Shown: positions 25,766 to 35,141 of the stretch, one piece after another
Layout: each line of letters opens with the position of its first letter
Position numbering within the stretch: position 1 is the first letter of the stretch
From: Elusimicrobiota bacterium
GTDB lineage: Bacteria; Elusimicrobiota; UBA8919
Length of the DNA: 64,000 nucleotides
Direction of reading: 5' to 3'
NCBI GenBank assembly: GCA_003452965.1
Contig: DMMW01000002.1
Coordinates: forward strand, 73,054-137,053
Notes under the pieces: model-generated
What the model was told of the DNA's origin: nothing
Database searches by the model: none
The model's input: the letters and a program-made list of their open reading frames with translations, nothing else
Position numbers and translations under genes: made by a program

Positions 25766-27235
25766 ATGAAATCACAAAATATCAGCGATTATACGAATGA
25801 AGATGATAAATTTATAAATTTTTCAACAATATTAAAAGCAAGCACTTTGATATTATGGATAATGTTCAGCATTTTGTTTACATTTCAAAAATTTATAAAA
25901 GTTAAAATCTATGCTGATTTTAAGACCTTTTTAGTAATAACACTATTTAGTTTATTCCTTTATATTTTTATTAGTTCAAAAAATGAACATTATGAAAATA
26001 GTTTAAGATTAGGTATTGGGTTTATTTTAATAATAATATTCCTTCAAAGAATAATATTTCTAACAATATATCCAATAGATTTTGAATATAATTTTTATAA
26101 AATTTATACGTTAAAAGAGTTTAATTATGGGATATTTGCATTCAGTATATTATTATTTGCAAGTTTTATAGCAATAAAAACTGTAAAATTTATTCCTTTT
26201 AAGGAGCCAAAGATAATATACACATTACCTTCCTATACTAAAATAAGATATGTTTTGTATATCATTGCATATTTGTCTTTAATTATAAGTATAAATCTTG
26301 GTTATTTTTTGAATTGGAAAATGGGTACAAAATGGGAATATGGTTGGTTATCTAAATTGTTTCCGAATTCTTTGTATACTACGATGATGGTTTTATTATG
26401 GGTATTTTACGGACAATATTTAAAAATAAAAGACAAAATATTAATATCAATATATTTATTGTTGACTATTATGTTTGGTTTAATACAGGGTAGTAGAAGT
26501 GGTATTTTCGGAATAGTAATGACATTTTTTAATGTTATAGTAGTTGTAAAAGGTAATTTTAAAATATCTAAAAATATTTTTATTATATTGGTTATTATTA
26601 ATTTAATATTAGGTCCATCTTTATGGTTTGTAGGAAATGCAATTAGATATAAAAAAAGCATAAGTTATATTTATAAAACATCAAGTTTATTAAAAATAAC
26701 CAGTGCTATTTCATATAGAGTAGGTTCGGCTACCGATGATTTTTTAATAGAAGTTAATAATTGGGGTGATAAAGAAATTATTAAATCATTGTTTACTTTA
26801 GAAAACGTTATAAAAGCAGGGATAAATGCAGCAGTTCCAGGTGAGGTGTTTAAGGATGCCCCGTTTGAAAGCAGCGGTAACTTATGGCTTTCAATATTCA
26901 TGAGTGAACAATTGGGCAGTAGAGTGCAAGGTACAGTTTGGTCAGGTTTTGGTTTTATGTATACTTTATTTGGGAAATGGGTTTTATTACATGTATTTTT
27001 ATGGTTTTTGGGAATAAGTTATATTTTAAAAATATTAATTACTAGAAAAACAATATTTCATAATTTGATAGCAGTTTATATTTTTAATATATTTATTATA
27101 GAATATTTTATGAATGGCAATTTAGATGCTTTTATTACCGGAGTATTTTCAGTATTTCTTTTAATATTTATATTATATTTTATAATAACTATTGGAATAA
27201 ATGCTCTCAATAAACCTGTAAAACAATCCCGATAA
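25766..27235 (+). CDS. wzy: Wzy-like oligosaccharide repeat-unit polymerase
   Basis: The 489-residue protein is almost entirely hydrophobic, with roughly twelve predicted helices, and carries a GSRSGIFGI motif after helix seven and a long periplasmic loop between about 300 and 400. This is the layout of O-antigen/EPS polymerases (oligosaccharide repeat-unit polymerase family). Polymerases share little sequence, so the assignment rests on topology, the SRSG motif and context. It lies among GT genes with its own AAGGAAA ribosome site. Confidence 0.7.
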   Translation: MKSQNISDYTNEDDKFINFSTILKASTLILWIMFSILFTFQKFIKVKIYADFKTFLVITLFSLFLYIFISSKNEHYENSLRLGIGFILIIIFLQRIIFLTIYPIDFEYNFYKIYTLKEFNYGIFAFSILLFASFIAIKTVKFIPFKEPKIIYTLPSYTKIRYVLYIIAYLSLIISINLGYFLNWKMGTKWEYGWLSKLFPNSLYTTMMVLLWVFYGQYLKIKDKILISIYLLLTIMFGLIQGSRSGIFGIVMTFFNVIVVVKGNFKISKNIFIILVIINLILGPSLWFVGNAIRYKKSISYIYKTSSLLKITSAISYRVGSATDDFLIEVNNWGDKEIIKSLFTLENVIKAGINAAVPGEVFKDAPFESSGNLWLSIFMSEQLGSRVQGTVWSGFGFMYTLFGKWVLLHVFLWFLGISYILKILITRKTIFHNLIAVYIFNIFIIEYFMNGNLDAFITGVFSVFLLIFILYFIITIGINALNKPVKQSR

Positions 27236-27346
27236 TTCAAAAAAAGTTGATTTTAGTAAATAAAAATTCTATAATACTAAAGTGAATGTGATTGGTTTAG
27301 AATTGTATTTATTGTTATTTTTGAAAAGTGTAGTAATGGAGCTAAA

Positions 27347-28555
27347 TTGAAATTATTGTTCGTTTCACAGCATTTTCCGTATCCTCCATATAGTGACGGT
27401 TCAAGATTGATCGAATATAATCTTTTAAAAAATATTTCTAAATATAATAATATATATTTCATTTCTTTTTTAATTCCGGGCGAAGAAAAATATATCAATC
27501 AAATTAAACCATTTTGTGATGAATTTATTGCTATTCCATTAAAATATAGTAAATTGGGTAGAATTAAAAAATATGTACATGACATATTTTCACCTAAAAG
27601 ATTTGAATCGGTTTTAATGAAAAATGAAATTAATGAAGCCGTCAAGAAATTCAATCCGGATGTCGTGCATGTTGATTTACCAATGATGTCACAATATTGG
27701 AAGTGTTTTGATAATATTCCAAAATTAATTAATTCAGTTGATGCAATATCATTATTAGCTTATAAAAATATTAAAGATAATAAGAATTTAATAAAGAAAC
27801 TTATGTGGTATTTGCTTTATAAACAGCGAAAATATATAGAGAGCAAATATTTTTTAAACTATAATATTTGCACAGTAGTTTCAGGAGAAGATAAGGAAAT
27901 GTTAGAAAAACATAGTCCTAATCTGAAGATAGAAGTTATACCAAATGGTGTAGATATAGAATATTTTGAAGCAAATAAAGTAGATGTTGATATAAATGAT
28001 TATGATGACGCAATCTTAGGTATCTTTGGGGGAATGGATTTTTTTCCTAATGAAGATGCTTCAATATTTTTTATATCGGATATTTTTCCTTTAGTTAAGA
28101 AAGAATATCCGCAAGTTAAACTGTACTTAGTCGGCAGGAAACCATCGGAAAGATTGAGTAATTTCGTGAAAAATAGAAGGGATATTATAATGACGGGTGA
28201 AGTTGAAGATATTAGGGAATATTATAAGAAGGTTTCCATAGTAATATCTCCGATCCGGTTAGGTTCAGGTATAAAGAATACGGTTTTACAGGCGATGTCG
28301 ATGTCTAAGGCTATCGTATGTACATCGCAGGCAGTGAAAGCTATTGATATTATAAATGGAAAACATGTTTTGGTAACAGATAAAAATGTAGAATTTGCTG
28401 AAAAAATTATTAATCTAATTAAAAATAAGGAACTTAGAAAAAATATTGGAGATAATGCGCGTAATCTTATTGTTGAAAAGTACTCATGGGAAATTCACGC
28501 AAAACATTTCCAAAAAATTTATAAAGATATAAGTTTAGAAAAAGATGTAAGGTGA
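27347..28555 (+). CDS. GT4 family glycosyltransferase
   Basis: A 402-residue GT-B enzyme: LLFVSQHFPYPPYSDGSRLIEYN at the start (acceptor domain; shown in part), VIPNGVDIEYF, GIFGGMDFFPNEDA, then SPIRLGSGIKNTVLQAMSMSK as the donor-site helix and a C-terminal KYSWEIHAK. It matches the PEP-CTERM/XrtA-associated and WcaC-like GT4 group. The TTG at 27347 with an upstream GGAG is the only start that keeps the first strand. Donor unknown. Confidence 0.85.
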   Translation: MKLLFVSQHFPYPPYSDGSRLIEYNLLKNISKYNNIYFISFLIPGEEKYINQIKPFCDEFIAIPLKYSKLGRIKKYVHDIFSPKRFESVLMKNEINEAVKKFNPDVVHVDLPMMSQYWKCFDNIPKLINSVDAISLLAYKNIKDNKNLIKKLMWYLLYKQRKYIESKYFLNYNICTVVSGEDKEMLEKHSPNLKIEVIPNGVDIEYFEANKVDVDINDYDDAILGIFGGMDFFPNEDASIFFISDIFPLVKKEYPQVKLYLVGRKPSERLSNFVKNRRDIIMTGEVEDIREYYKKVSIVISPIRLGSGIKNTVLQAMSMSKAIVCTSQAVKAIDIINGKHVLVTDKNVEFAEKIINLIKNKELRKNIGDNARNLIVEKYSWEIHAKHFQKIYKDISLEKDVR

Positions 28556-28558
28556 AAA

Positions 28559-30010
28559 ATGTCTTTTATTATTTTTGATAAAAACATCGAATATCCATCA
28601 AATGAATATTATTTTTCACCAAGTGAAAAATATCCGGAATATAACTTTGGACATATTTCTAAGAATCCGAATAATGTATACGGGGCAGTCAGAAAATGCT
28701 TGATAAACGCAGGTCTGGATAAGGAAAATTATGGAAAATCAAATTGGAATCCGCTAAGTTCGTTAATTTCTAAAGGAAATAATGTTTTTGTGTTATGCAA
28801 TTTTGTTTATCATAAAAAAAACGATGAGACAGAAGAAGAGTTTTTTGCAAAATGTACACACGGTTCAGTTATCAGGGCAGTAACTGACTACATTTTACTG
28901 GCTGTCGGAGAAAATGGTTCTGTTTCTTTCGGGAATTCACCTTTGCAATCTTGTGATTGGGATAAAGTATTGCAAGATACCAGGGCAAATAAGATTGTCG
29001 AATTTTATAACAAATATAAAAATAAGAATTTTAAAGTTAGTGCGGTTGACCTAAGACTTTATAAAACCGTAAGAGATAATTTAGGTAGAATATTATCAAT
29101 TAATGATGAAAAAGAAAACGGTTTAAATATTAATATTGATATTGGTAAGGACAGTTTGCTGGAGGTATTATATAATGATAATAAAAAGCCGGAGTTCAGG
29201 GTTTCAGATTATAATCCCCGAAGTATAATGGAATGTCATGATATCGGGAAACATATTTATATGTTGAATAAAAAAATATTAGAATCCAATGTGATAGTAA
29301 GTATTCCAAAGCTTAAAACACACGAGAAAGTTGGGATAACGTGCGGGTTGAAAGGTTGTGTAGGTGCAATCACATATAAGAAGTGTTTAGTGCATCACCG
29401 TTTTGGTTCATTAAAAACTGGAGGAGATGAGTATTTAGAAAATTTTTTCTTATTGAAATGGTTTTCAATATTTCACGATTATGTTAATAAAAAGAGTATT
29501 GGTTTATTTGAAAATATTTTGCATATTTGTGATAAAATGTTCTGGAAATTTTCAAGAATAATTGGTATTAATGTATTTGGCAGCTGGTACGGAAACGATA
29601 GTGCGTGGCGTATGACTTTAGATATTGCAAGAATTTTGAGGTATTCTACTGTTTCAGGTGAATTGAAAAATGAACCGCAAAGAAAACATATGCTTTTTAC
29701 TGACGGTATTATTGCCGGGGACGGTAATGGTCCTCTATCTCCTAATCCTGTAAAAAGCGGAATTCTTAATTTTTGTGATGATATTGTAATTGGGGACTAC
29801 GTTAGCAGTTTAATTATGGGATTCAATCCTGATAAAATTAAAATGATAAAAGAAGCATTTCGGATGAATAAATATAATTTAACTGAAAAATTACCAAAAG
29901 ATATAATAGTAAAAGTAAATGGCGAATTGATACCTCTAAATAAATTAAACTCGCATTTGAAATTAAAGTTTATCCCTCCTAAAGGTTGGAAAAATCATAT
30001 AGAATTATAA
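28559..30010 (+). CDS. DUF362-family protein, second of two
   Basis: A 483-residue paralogue of the protein at 14981. Shared stretches are VSIPKLKTHEKVGIT followed by GLKGCVG, HHRFGS, GGDEY, FGSWYGNDSAWR, and DGIIAGDGNGPL. As in the first copy there is no ferredoxin domain or signal peptide, and the C-terminus ends FIPPKGWKNHIEL, like KPSKNWVNHIEKE of the first. It lies just before a CapK-type adenylate-forming gene. Its activity is unknown; the strict conservation of His, Asp, Glu and Arg-rich motifs suggests an enzyme. Confidence 0.8.
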   Translation: MSFIIFDKNIEYPSNEYYFSPSEKYPEYNFGHISKNPNNVYGAVRKCLINAGLDKENYGKSNWNPLSSLISKGNNVFVLCNFVYHKKNDETEEEFFAKCTHGSVIRAVTDYILLAVGENGSVSFGNSPLQSCDWDKVLQDTRANKIVEFYNKYKNKNFKVSAVDLRLYKTVRDNLGRILSINDEKENGLNINIDIGKDSLLEVLYNDNKKPEFRVSDYNPRSIMECHDIGKHIYMLNKKILESNVIVSIPKLKTHEKVGITCGLKGCVGAITYKKCLVHHRFGSLKTGGDEYLENFFLLKWFSIFHDYVNKKSIGLFENILHICDKMFWKFSRIIGINVFGSWYGNDSAWRMTLDIARILRYSTVSGELKNEPQRKHMLFTDGIIAGDGNGPLSPNPVKSGILNFCDDIVIGDYVSSLIMGFNPDKIKMIKEAFRMNKYNLTEKLPKDIIVKVNGELIPLNKLNSHLKLKFIPPKGWKNHIEL

Positions 30011-30022
30011 AATAAAATTCAA

Positions 30023-31339
30023 ATGACACTATTCGGTACTATCAGAAAAAAAATATTATCAAAAAATATTGAAAAAAGAAATCTTGAATATCTTCAAGTT
30101 ATGGAAGATAAACAAAGATTATTTTTTCAGTTGGGAAAATTTAATAAATGCTGGCAGAAAATAATTAAAAATATTCAATATTATTCAGATTTAGTTAATG
30201 ATAAGAAACTTCCAAAAAGATTTGAGACATGGAAAGAGTTTTTAGAAAAAGTGCCGGTTATTACTAAAAAAACTATACAAGAGAGTAAAAATATAATGTT
30301 TGATAAGTCAAGGAATATTGATTTTGTACGTACTACAGGAGGAACAACCTCACAGCCGATTCAATTACCTGCATGGAATTCGGAGATGAGAATAACAGAG
30401 CTGGATATGTGGTTCGCAAGAAGTTGGTATGGAATATATCCAAATAGCAAATTATTTCTGATATGGGGTCACAGCCATTTGTTGGGGGCAGGAATAAAAG
30501 GAAAAATTAACAAATTTAAAAGAAAATTTAAAGATTATCTTTTGGGATATTACAGGTTTTCAGCATATAATATGAATGAAGAAAATATGCGTAGAGCAGC
30601 TTTGGAAATGTTGGATTTTCATCCGGATTATATTATTGGTTACAGCGTGGTTTTAGATTCTTTTGTAAGAGCAAATAGAGATTTAATAACGGAACTAAGA
30701 AAAATAGGGGTTAAGGTAGTAATAGGCGCTGCCGAATCATTTCCTTCAGATAATACCGAAGAAATACTTGGTAAAATGTTTAATTGTCCGGTTGGTATGG
30801 AATATGGTTCGGTTGAAACAAATTTAATTGCCCATACTCATCCTGATGGCGGATACAAGGTTTTTTGGCAAAACTATTTTGTAGAAGCAATTGATAACGG
30901 ATTACAAAATGGCAAAATAATAAGGGTGACTAGTCTTTATCCGAGATGTTTTCCTTTGATTCGTTATGAGATTGGCGACGCTGCGCAATTATTTGAAGGG
31001 GATAACGGGATTGGATTAACCCGTTTTCAGAAGGTTATCGGCAGATGTAATTTATCTGTTAATTTGAAAGATGGAAGTATAATTCATTCCGAAGTTTTTA
31101 CACATGCTTTACGTGATTGCGAAGGTATTATTCGTTATCAGGTGATACAGAATAAAGATTCAATAAGATTGTTAATAATTAAAAATGAAAAATTTAATAA
31201 TAATATGGAAATAAGAATTAAAGAAAAATTTTCTAAAATTCATCCTGATTTAAATAAAGTAAAAATTGAAGTAGTGCAGAATTTGGAACAAACTTTAGCA
31301 GGTAAAACACCGATGATAATAAGACATACTGTGGATTGA
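30023..31339 (+). CDS. CapK/PaaK-type AMP-forming ligase
   Basis: The 438-residue protein matches the phenylacetate-CoA-ligase-like CapK family: the phosphate-binding TTGGTTSQP (about 111-119), MEYGSVE as the A5-type motif, PLIRYEIGDAAQ as the core adenylation motif and IGRCNLSV as the hinge. The C-terminal mini-domain is present but ends early. CapK proteins occur in capsule loci and are thought to activate a carboxylate for attachment to a sugar. With the DUF362 gene thirteen bases upstream it may form a two-step modification unit. Confidence 0.85.
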   Translation: MTLFGTIRKKILSKNIEKRNLEYLQVMEDKQRLFFQLGKFNKCWQKIIKNIQYYSDLVNDKKLPKRFETWKEFLEKVPVITKKTIQESKNIMFDKSRNIDFVRTTGGTTSQPIQLPAWNSEMRITELDMWFARSWYGIYPNSKLFLIWGHSHLLGAGIKGKINKFKRKFKDYLLGYYRFSAYNMNEENMRRAALEMLDFHPDYIIGYSVVLDSFVRANRDLITELRKIGVKVVIGAAESFPSDNTEEILGKMFNCPVGMEYGSVETNLIAHTHPDGGYKVFWQNYFVEAIDNGLQNGKIIRVTSLYPRCFPLIRYEIGDAAQLFEGDNGIGLTRFQKVIGRCNLSVNLKDGSIIHSEVFTHALRDCEGIIRYQVIQNKDSIRLLIIKNEKFNNNMEIRIKEKFSKIHPDLNKVKIEVVQNLEQTLAGKTPMIIRHTVD

Positions 31340-31394
31340 TTTTATTTAATTACGTTAATTTAAAAGCAGATTATCCGTATTCTATTGTTTAGTT

Positions 31395-31490
31395 AATCTG
31401 TGTAATTTGTACACGGAGCTCGTAGCCACTGCAACGAGCGAGTATGCAACCCCGTTTTACGGGGCAAACATCATCTAATCTGTGTAATCA
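31395..31490 (+). repeat. Inverted-pair dispersed repeat, copy 1
   Basis: Bounded by AATCTGTGTAATT (31395) and AATCTGTGTAATC (31477). It contains CCCCGTTTTACGGGG as a hairpin. Bases 31426-31490 are identical in 65 positions to the reverse complement of 50436-50500. It lies just upstream of the GT4 gene at 31510, whose reading frame is open through it (an artefact start at 31444). Confidence 0.92.
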
Positions 31491-31509
31491 GGTTTTACAA
31501 GGAAGGATA

Positions 31510-32631
31510 ATGAAGATAGTAATTAATGCTTATTCTGCGCGAAGGGGTGGTGGGCAAACATATTTAACAAACCTGCTTAAAAATATAGATTCAAATCCCA
31601 GATTGGAAGTTTATATTTTCGCTGACGAATCACAGTATATACCCAACCATCCAAATATTAAAAAGATAAAAACAAACTGGTCGACTTGCAATCCTTTTTT
31701 TAGAACAATATGGGAAAAGTTTATATTGCCTATATTTTTAAAAAAGATAAAAGCGGATGTTCTTTTTTGTCCTGGCGGACTAGTGAATACAAGAGTTCCG
31801 GTTGGATGTAAAATTGTTACAATGTTCCGTAATATGATTCCGTTTGATATTGAGCAAAGGAAAAAATACCCGTTTGGATATATGAGGTTTCGTAATTGGT
31901 TATTGGAGAAACTTTTTTTGAAAAGCATGCTAAAAGCGGATTTGGTTATTTTTATATCGGAATATGCTAAAAAAGTTATTGAAAATAGAATACCCATTAA
32001 ATTAAAAAAAACAGTATTAATACCTCATGGTATAAACGAAGAATTTAAGGTTTCTGATAGGACCAATATGATAAGACCTAATCAATTACCAAAAGAAGAT
32101 TATATTCTTTACGTTTCTTTGTTTGACGTATATAAAAATCAGATTGAAGTTGTGCAAGCATATAATTTATTGAAAGAAAGGCGTAAAACTTTCGAAAAAC
32201 TGGTTTTTGTCGGTTTTAATGATACGCAATATGGTGAAAGAGTTAAAAAAGAAATATTGAGATTAGGCTTGAAAAATGATATAATCCTGCTTGGCAATAT
32301 TGATTATAAAGATTTGCCAAGTATATATAAGTTTGCTAAAATCAATATATTTGCATCTGAATGTGAAAATTGCCCAAATATACTGCTTGAAGCAATGGGA
32401 GCAGGAAGGCCTTTAGTTGTCTCAAATAAGCCACCGATGCCTGAATTTGGCGGTGATTCTGCGATTTATTTTAATCCTAGGTCACCGGAAGATTTATGCA
32501 ATAAAATTTTTACTATTATTGATAAGCCCGGGGAATTGAATGGGTTATCTAAAAAAGTCTTTGAGCGTTCCTTGTTATATGATTGGAAAGAAACTTCAAG
32601 AAAAACATGGGAAGCGTTAAAAAGTTTGTAA
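31510..32631 (+). CDS. GT4 family glycosyltransferase
   Basis: A 373-residue GT-B enzyme with MKIVINAYSARRGGGQTYL at the start (G-G-G acceptor loop), VIFISEYAKK, IPHGINEEF, FASECENCPNILLEAMGAGRP (donor-site E-x7-E) and SNKPPMPEF. AAGGAAGG at 31499-31506 is a good ribosome site for the ATG at 31510. An earlier in-frame ATG at 31444 lies inside a dispersed repeat and is rejected as start. It resembles WbyK/WfaE-type GT4 proteins; sugar unknown. Confidence 0.85.
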   Translation: MKIVINAYSARRGGGQTYLTNLLKNIDSNPRLEVYIFADESQYIPNHPNIKKIKTNWSTCNPFFRTIWEKFILPIFLKKIKADVLFCPGGLVNTRVPVGCKIVTMFRNMIPFDIEQRKKYPFGYMRFRNWLLEKLFLKSMLKADLVIFISEYAKKVIENRIPIKLKKTVLIPHGINEEFKVSDRTNMIRPNQLPKEDYILYVSLFDVYKNQIEVVQAYNLLKERRKTFEKLVFVGFNDTQYGERVKKEILRLGLKNDIILLGNIDYKDLPSIYKFAKINIFASECENCPNILLEAMGAGRPLVVSNKPPMPEFGGDSAIYFNPRSPEDLCNKIFTIIDKPGELNGLSKKVFERSLLYDWKETSRKTWEALKSL

Positions 32632-32634
32632 AAA

Positions 32635-33879
32635 ATGAATATTTTAATTGTTTCACATTATTTTTGGCCGGAAAATTTACGTATAAATGATTTAGCTTTG
32701 GGGTTGGTTGATAAAGGTCATTTTGTGACGGTTCTAACGGGAATACCTAATTATCCCGAAGGTAAGTTCTATGAAGGTTACAGTTTTTTTAAAAAACTAA
32801 AAGAGAATTATAAAAATATTAAGATAATAAGGGTGCCGGTAATACCGCGAGGCAAGGCAAGAAAAATAGATATGATATTAAACTATCTGTCATATCCGCT
32901 TATGGGAAGTTTATTAGGTCCTTTTTTATGTAAAGATAAATATGATGTAATTTTTGTTCCGCAGTATTCGCCTTTTACCGTAGGAATTCCTGCGGTAGTT
33001 TTAAAATGGTTTAAGAAAAGTCCTATTTTGTTTTGGGTCCAGGATTTATGGCCCGAAAGTGTTGTTACTGCAAAGGATTCAATAAAATCACCTTTTATAC
33101 TAAAGCTTATTGAAAAAATGGTAAGATTTGTATATAAAAATTGTGATAAGGTTTTAATTCAATCAAAAGCGTTTATAGATAATTTGGAAAAAATGGGAGT
33201 CAATCAAGAAAAAATTTATTATTTTCCTAACTGGGCGGGCGAGTTTTCTCAACAGGATTCAGTATCTGAAAAAAAAGAAAAAGTACCGGATTTGCCAAAA
33301 GGTTTCCGCTTGATGTATGCAGGTAATATCGGTACGATTCAGGATTTTGAAACTATATTAACTTCTATGGAAAAATTGAAAAATTATACTGATATACATT
33401 TAATTGTAATAGGAGAAGGGCGAAATAGCGGGTGGGTAAGAGAACAAGTTAAACTAAGAAATTTAGATAAGAACGTTCATTTATTAGGCAGGAAACCGAT
33501 AAATGAAATGCCTTATTACTATTCACAGGCGGATGCGATGTTGGTAACACTCAAGACCGAACCGATATTTGCATTAACTATTCCAAATAGAGTCCAGTCG
33601 TATCTTGCGAGCGGCAGGCCTATTATTGCAGGTTTAGATGGTGAAGGTGCAAGGGTTATTAATGAAGCCGGAGGGGGTTTGACCTGCCCGAGTTCAAGAC
33701 CTGAAGAACTAAAGGATATAATTTTAAAACTTTATAAAAAAACACCGACAGAACGGACTGAAATGGGATCCAAGGGTTTGGATTATTACAGAAAAAATTT
33801 TGATTATAATATGTTAATGGATAAATTAGTAAATTTAATGGCTAATATCAGTGAGTGTCCCATTAGGAAAGCCTATTAG
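32635..33879 (+). CDS. wbuB: WbuB-like GT4, N-acetyl-L-fucosaminyl transferase
   Basis: A 414-residue GT-B enzyme. ILIVSHYFWPENLRINDLA, LTGIPNYPEGKFYEGY, ILFWVQDLWPESV and the late IPNRVQSYLASGRPIIAGLDG are diagnostic for WbuB/WbjE/Cap5L-type transferases that add L-FucNAc. The next genes are the three for UDP-L-FucNAc, as in Pseudomonas aeruginosa O11 and Escherichia coli O26. The C-terminal residues SECPIRKAY are encoded by the edge of a palindrome-like stretch, so the tail may be altered by a repeat. Confidence 0.85.
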   Translation: MNILIVSHYFWPENLRINDLALGLVDKGHFVTVLTGIPNYPEGKFYEGYSFFKKLKENYKNIKIIRVPVIPRGKARKIDMILNYLSYPLMGSLLGPFLCKDKYDVIFVPQYSPFTVGIPAVVLKWFKKSPILFWVQDLWPESVVTAKDSIKSPFILKLIEKMVRFVYKNCDKVLIQSKAFIDNLEKMGVNQEKIYYFPNWAGEFSQQDSVSEKKEKVPDLPKGFRLMYAGNIGTIQDFETILTSMEKLKNYTDIHLIVIGEGRNSGWVREQVKLRNLDKNVHLLGRKPINEMPYYYSQADAMLVTLKTEPIFALTIPNRVQSYLASGRPIIAGLDGEGARVINEAGGGLTCPSSRPEELKDIILKLYKKTPTERTEMGSKGLDYYRKNFDYNMLMDKLVNLMANISECPIRKAY

Positions 33880-33890
33880 GGTGTCATTAT

Positions 33891-33955
33891 GATCCCGATT
33901 TATCGGGAGAAGAATCTTAAAACCGAGATACTTCGCTATCGCTCAGTATGACAAA
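33891..33955 (+). repeat. Dispersed repeat of the CCCGAT...CTCAGTATGACA type
   Basis: GATCCCGATTTATCGGGA holds a CCCGAT/ATCGGG hairpin and leads into CTTCGCTATCGCTCAGTATG, a form of a short repeat that is frequent in many uncultured-bacterium genomes. It fills the gap between wbuB and fnlB and creates an in-frame upstream ATG at 33948 that I do not use as start. Confidence 0.7.
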
Positions 33956-33971
33956 GAAAGTATATAAGAAA

Positions 33972-34838
33972 ATGAAGATAATAATTTTGGGTGGGACTGG
34001 ATTGCTCGGGCATACACTTTGGGAATATCTTTCCTTGAAAAATTCCGATACTTATACTACTGTAAGATTATCGCGATCCAATTATGAAAATTATAAGAGT
34101 AATAAAGTTATAGATAATGTTGATATAACTGATATTGAAAATGTTGAAAAGATACTTAATAAAATTAAACCGGATATTATTCTGAACTGTATAGGTGTAA
34201 CTAAAAGAAGGGAAAATATAGATAATTATCAATATCTAAGTATTCTTTTGAATGCCTTATTCCCGATAAGATTATCGCAGTGGGCTAAAAAAAATAATTC
34301 AAAAGTTATCAATTTCAGTACCGATTGTGTATTTGACGGTAAAATCGGAAATTATTCGGAAGATAGTCCTACAAATGCAACAGATGTTTATGGAAAAACG
34401 AAATCACTCGGAGAAATTAGGGATGATAATGCTCTTACATTACGTTCTTCGTTTATTGGCTTTGAACTTTATCATAAGACAGAATTATTGGAATGGTTTC
34501 TATCGCAAAAAGTAACAGTGAAAGGTTTTAAAAATGCGATATATTCAGGATTAACCACTTTGGAATTAAGCAGGGTAGTTGAGAATATATTATTATCATA
34601 TCCTAAAATGACCGGACTTTACAATATCTCAAGCGAGTCGATAAATAAATATGATTTATTGATGTTGATTAGAAAAAAGTTTAAACTTGTTACGAAAATA
34701 ATACCGGATGAAACTTTCTCTTGTGACAGAAGTTTAAATTCTTCAAAATTTAGAAAAGAACTTAATTATAATCCGCCTTCATGGGAATCTATGATTGCCG
34801 AATTATCTGAAAAATATTTACAAAAAAAGGATGTTTGA
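33972..34838 (+). CDS. fnlB: RmlD-type reductase of the UDP-L-FucNAc pathway
   Basis: A 288-residue SDR of the RmlD subgroup: IIILGGTGLLGH (3-14), INFSTDCVFDG (shown across the strand), and catalytic YGKTKSLGE. Its position between wbuB and fnlA matches FnlB/WbjC, which reduces the 4-keto sugar made by FnlA. The C-terminal cupin found in CapF/WbjC (about 370 residues) is missing, so this is the single-domain form. The ATG at 33972 is preferred; 33948 lies in the upstream repeat. Confidence 0.8.
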   Translation: MKIIILGGTGLLGHTLWEYLSLKNSDTYTTVRLSRSNYENYKSNKVIDNVDITDIENVEKILNKIKPDIILNCIGVTKRRENIDNYQYLSILLNALFPIRLSQWAKKNNSKVINFSTDCVFDGKIGNYSEDSPTNATDVYGKTKSLGEIRDDNALTLRSSFIGFELYHKTELLEWFLSQKVTVKGFKNAIYSGLTTLELSRVVENILLSYPKMTGLYNISSESINKYDLLMLIRKKFKLVTKIIPDETFSCDRSLNSSKFRKELNYNPPSWESMIAELSEKYLQKKDV

Positions 34839-34931
34839 TTGCACAGATTATTATAATCAGGTTACTAAGGTTCTTAAGAAAAAAGATTTTGGTTCTAATC
34901 TGTGTAATTGGTTTAGAAAATCTGTGTAATC
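34837..34931. repeat. Three GATTACACAGATT-type motifs
   Basis: GATTGCACAGATT (34837-34849) in one orientation, and AATCTGTGTAATT (34897-34909) and AATCTGTGTAATC (34919-34931) in the other. They form the first part of the 303-bp fnlB-fnlA gap, starting right at the fnlB stop codon (34836-34838). Confidence 0.85.
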
Positions 34932-34955
34932 AGATATAATGTATATTATAACCCA

Positions 34956-35126
34956 TAGGGTAACTTGCTAATCGTCTTAAATCTCAAAGAGATTTAAGCC
35001 AGCAACCCTGCGGGCAAATTTAAAAAGCAAAATTTGGGTTACCCACAAGGGGTAACTCGCTAAACGGATTATATTTCTTTGAAATTTAATCCAGCGACCC
35101 TACGGGTAAATTTTGTTCCAAAATTT
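34956..35126 (+). repeat. Two tandem units of a covarying structured element before fnlA
   Basis: Each unit reads GGGTAACTyGCTAA, a variable long stem, CAGCrACCC, then a CCCTrCGGG hairpin and AAATTT. In unit 1 the inner stem is CTTAAATCTC/GAGATTTAAG (34976-34998); in unit 2 it is GGATTATATTTC/GAAATTTAATCC (35066-35092, one mismatch). The outer stem is TGCT/AGCA in unit 1 and CGCT/AGCG in unit 2. Changed bases on both sides keep pairing. It ends ten bases before the AGGAGG of fnlA, so it is likely transcribed in the leader. Confidence 0.75.
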
Positions 35127-35141
35127 AGTTAGGAGGAAGTA

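Noticed and set aside
31444..31509. N-terminal extension of the GT4 gene starting MQPRFTGQTSSNLCNQ
   Set aside because: It is encoded wholly by a dispersed repeat that appears in inverted form at 50436-50500, where the same peptide is open on the minus strand. The ATG at 31510 has a proper ribosome site and the conserved GT4 start.
34327..34515. 62-codon plus-strand frame inside fnlB
   Set aside because: It is a different frame of the fnlB coding sequence with no ribosome site or recognisable domain.
34837..35126. CRISPR array
   Set aside because: Motifs recur but with unequal spacing, both orientations and no uniform spacers; no cas genes are present.
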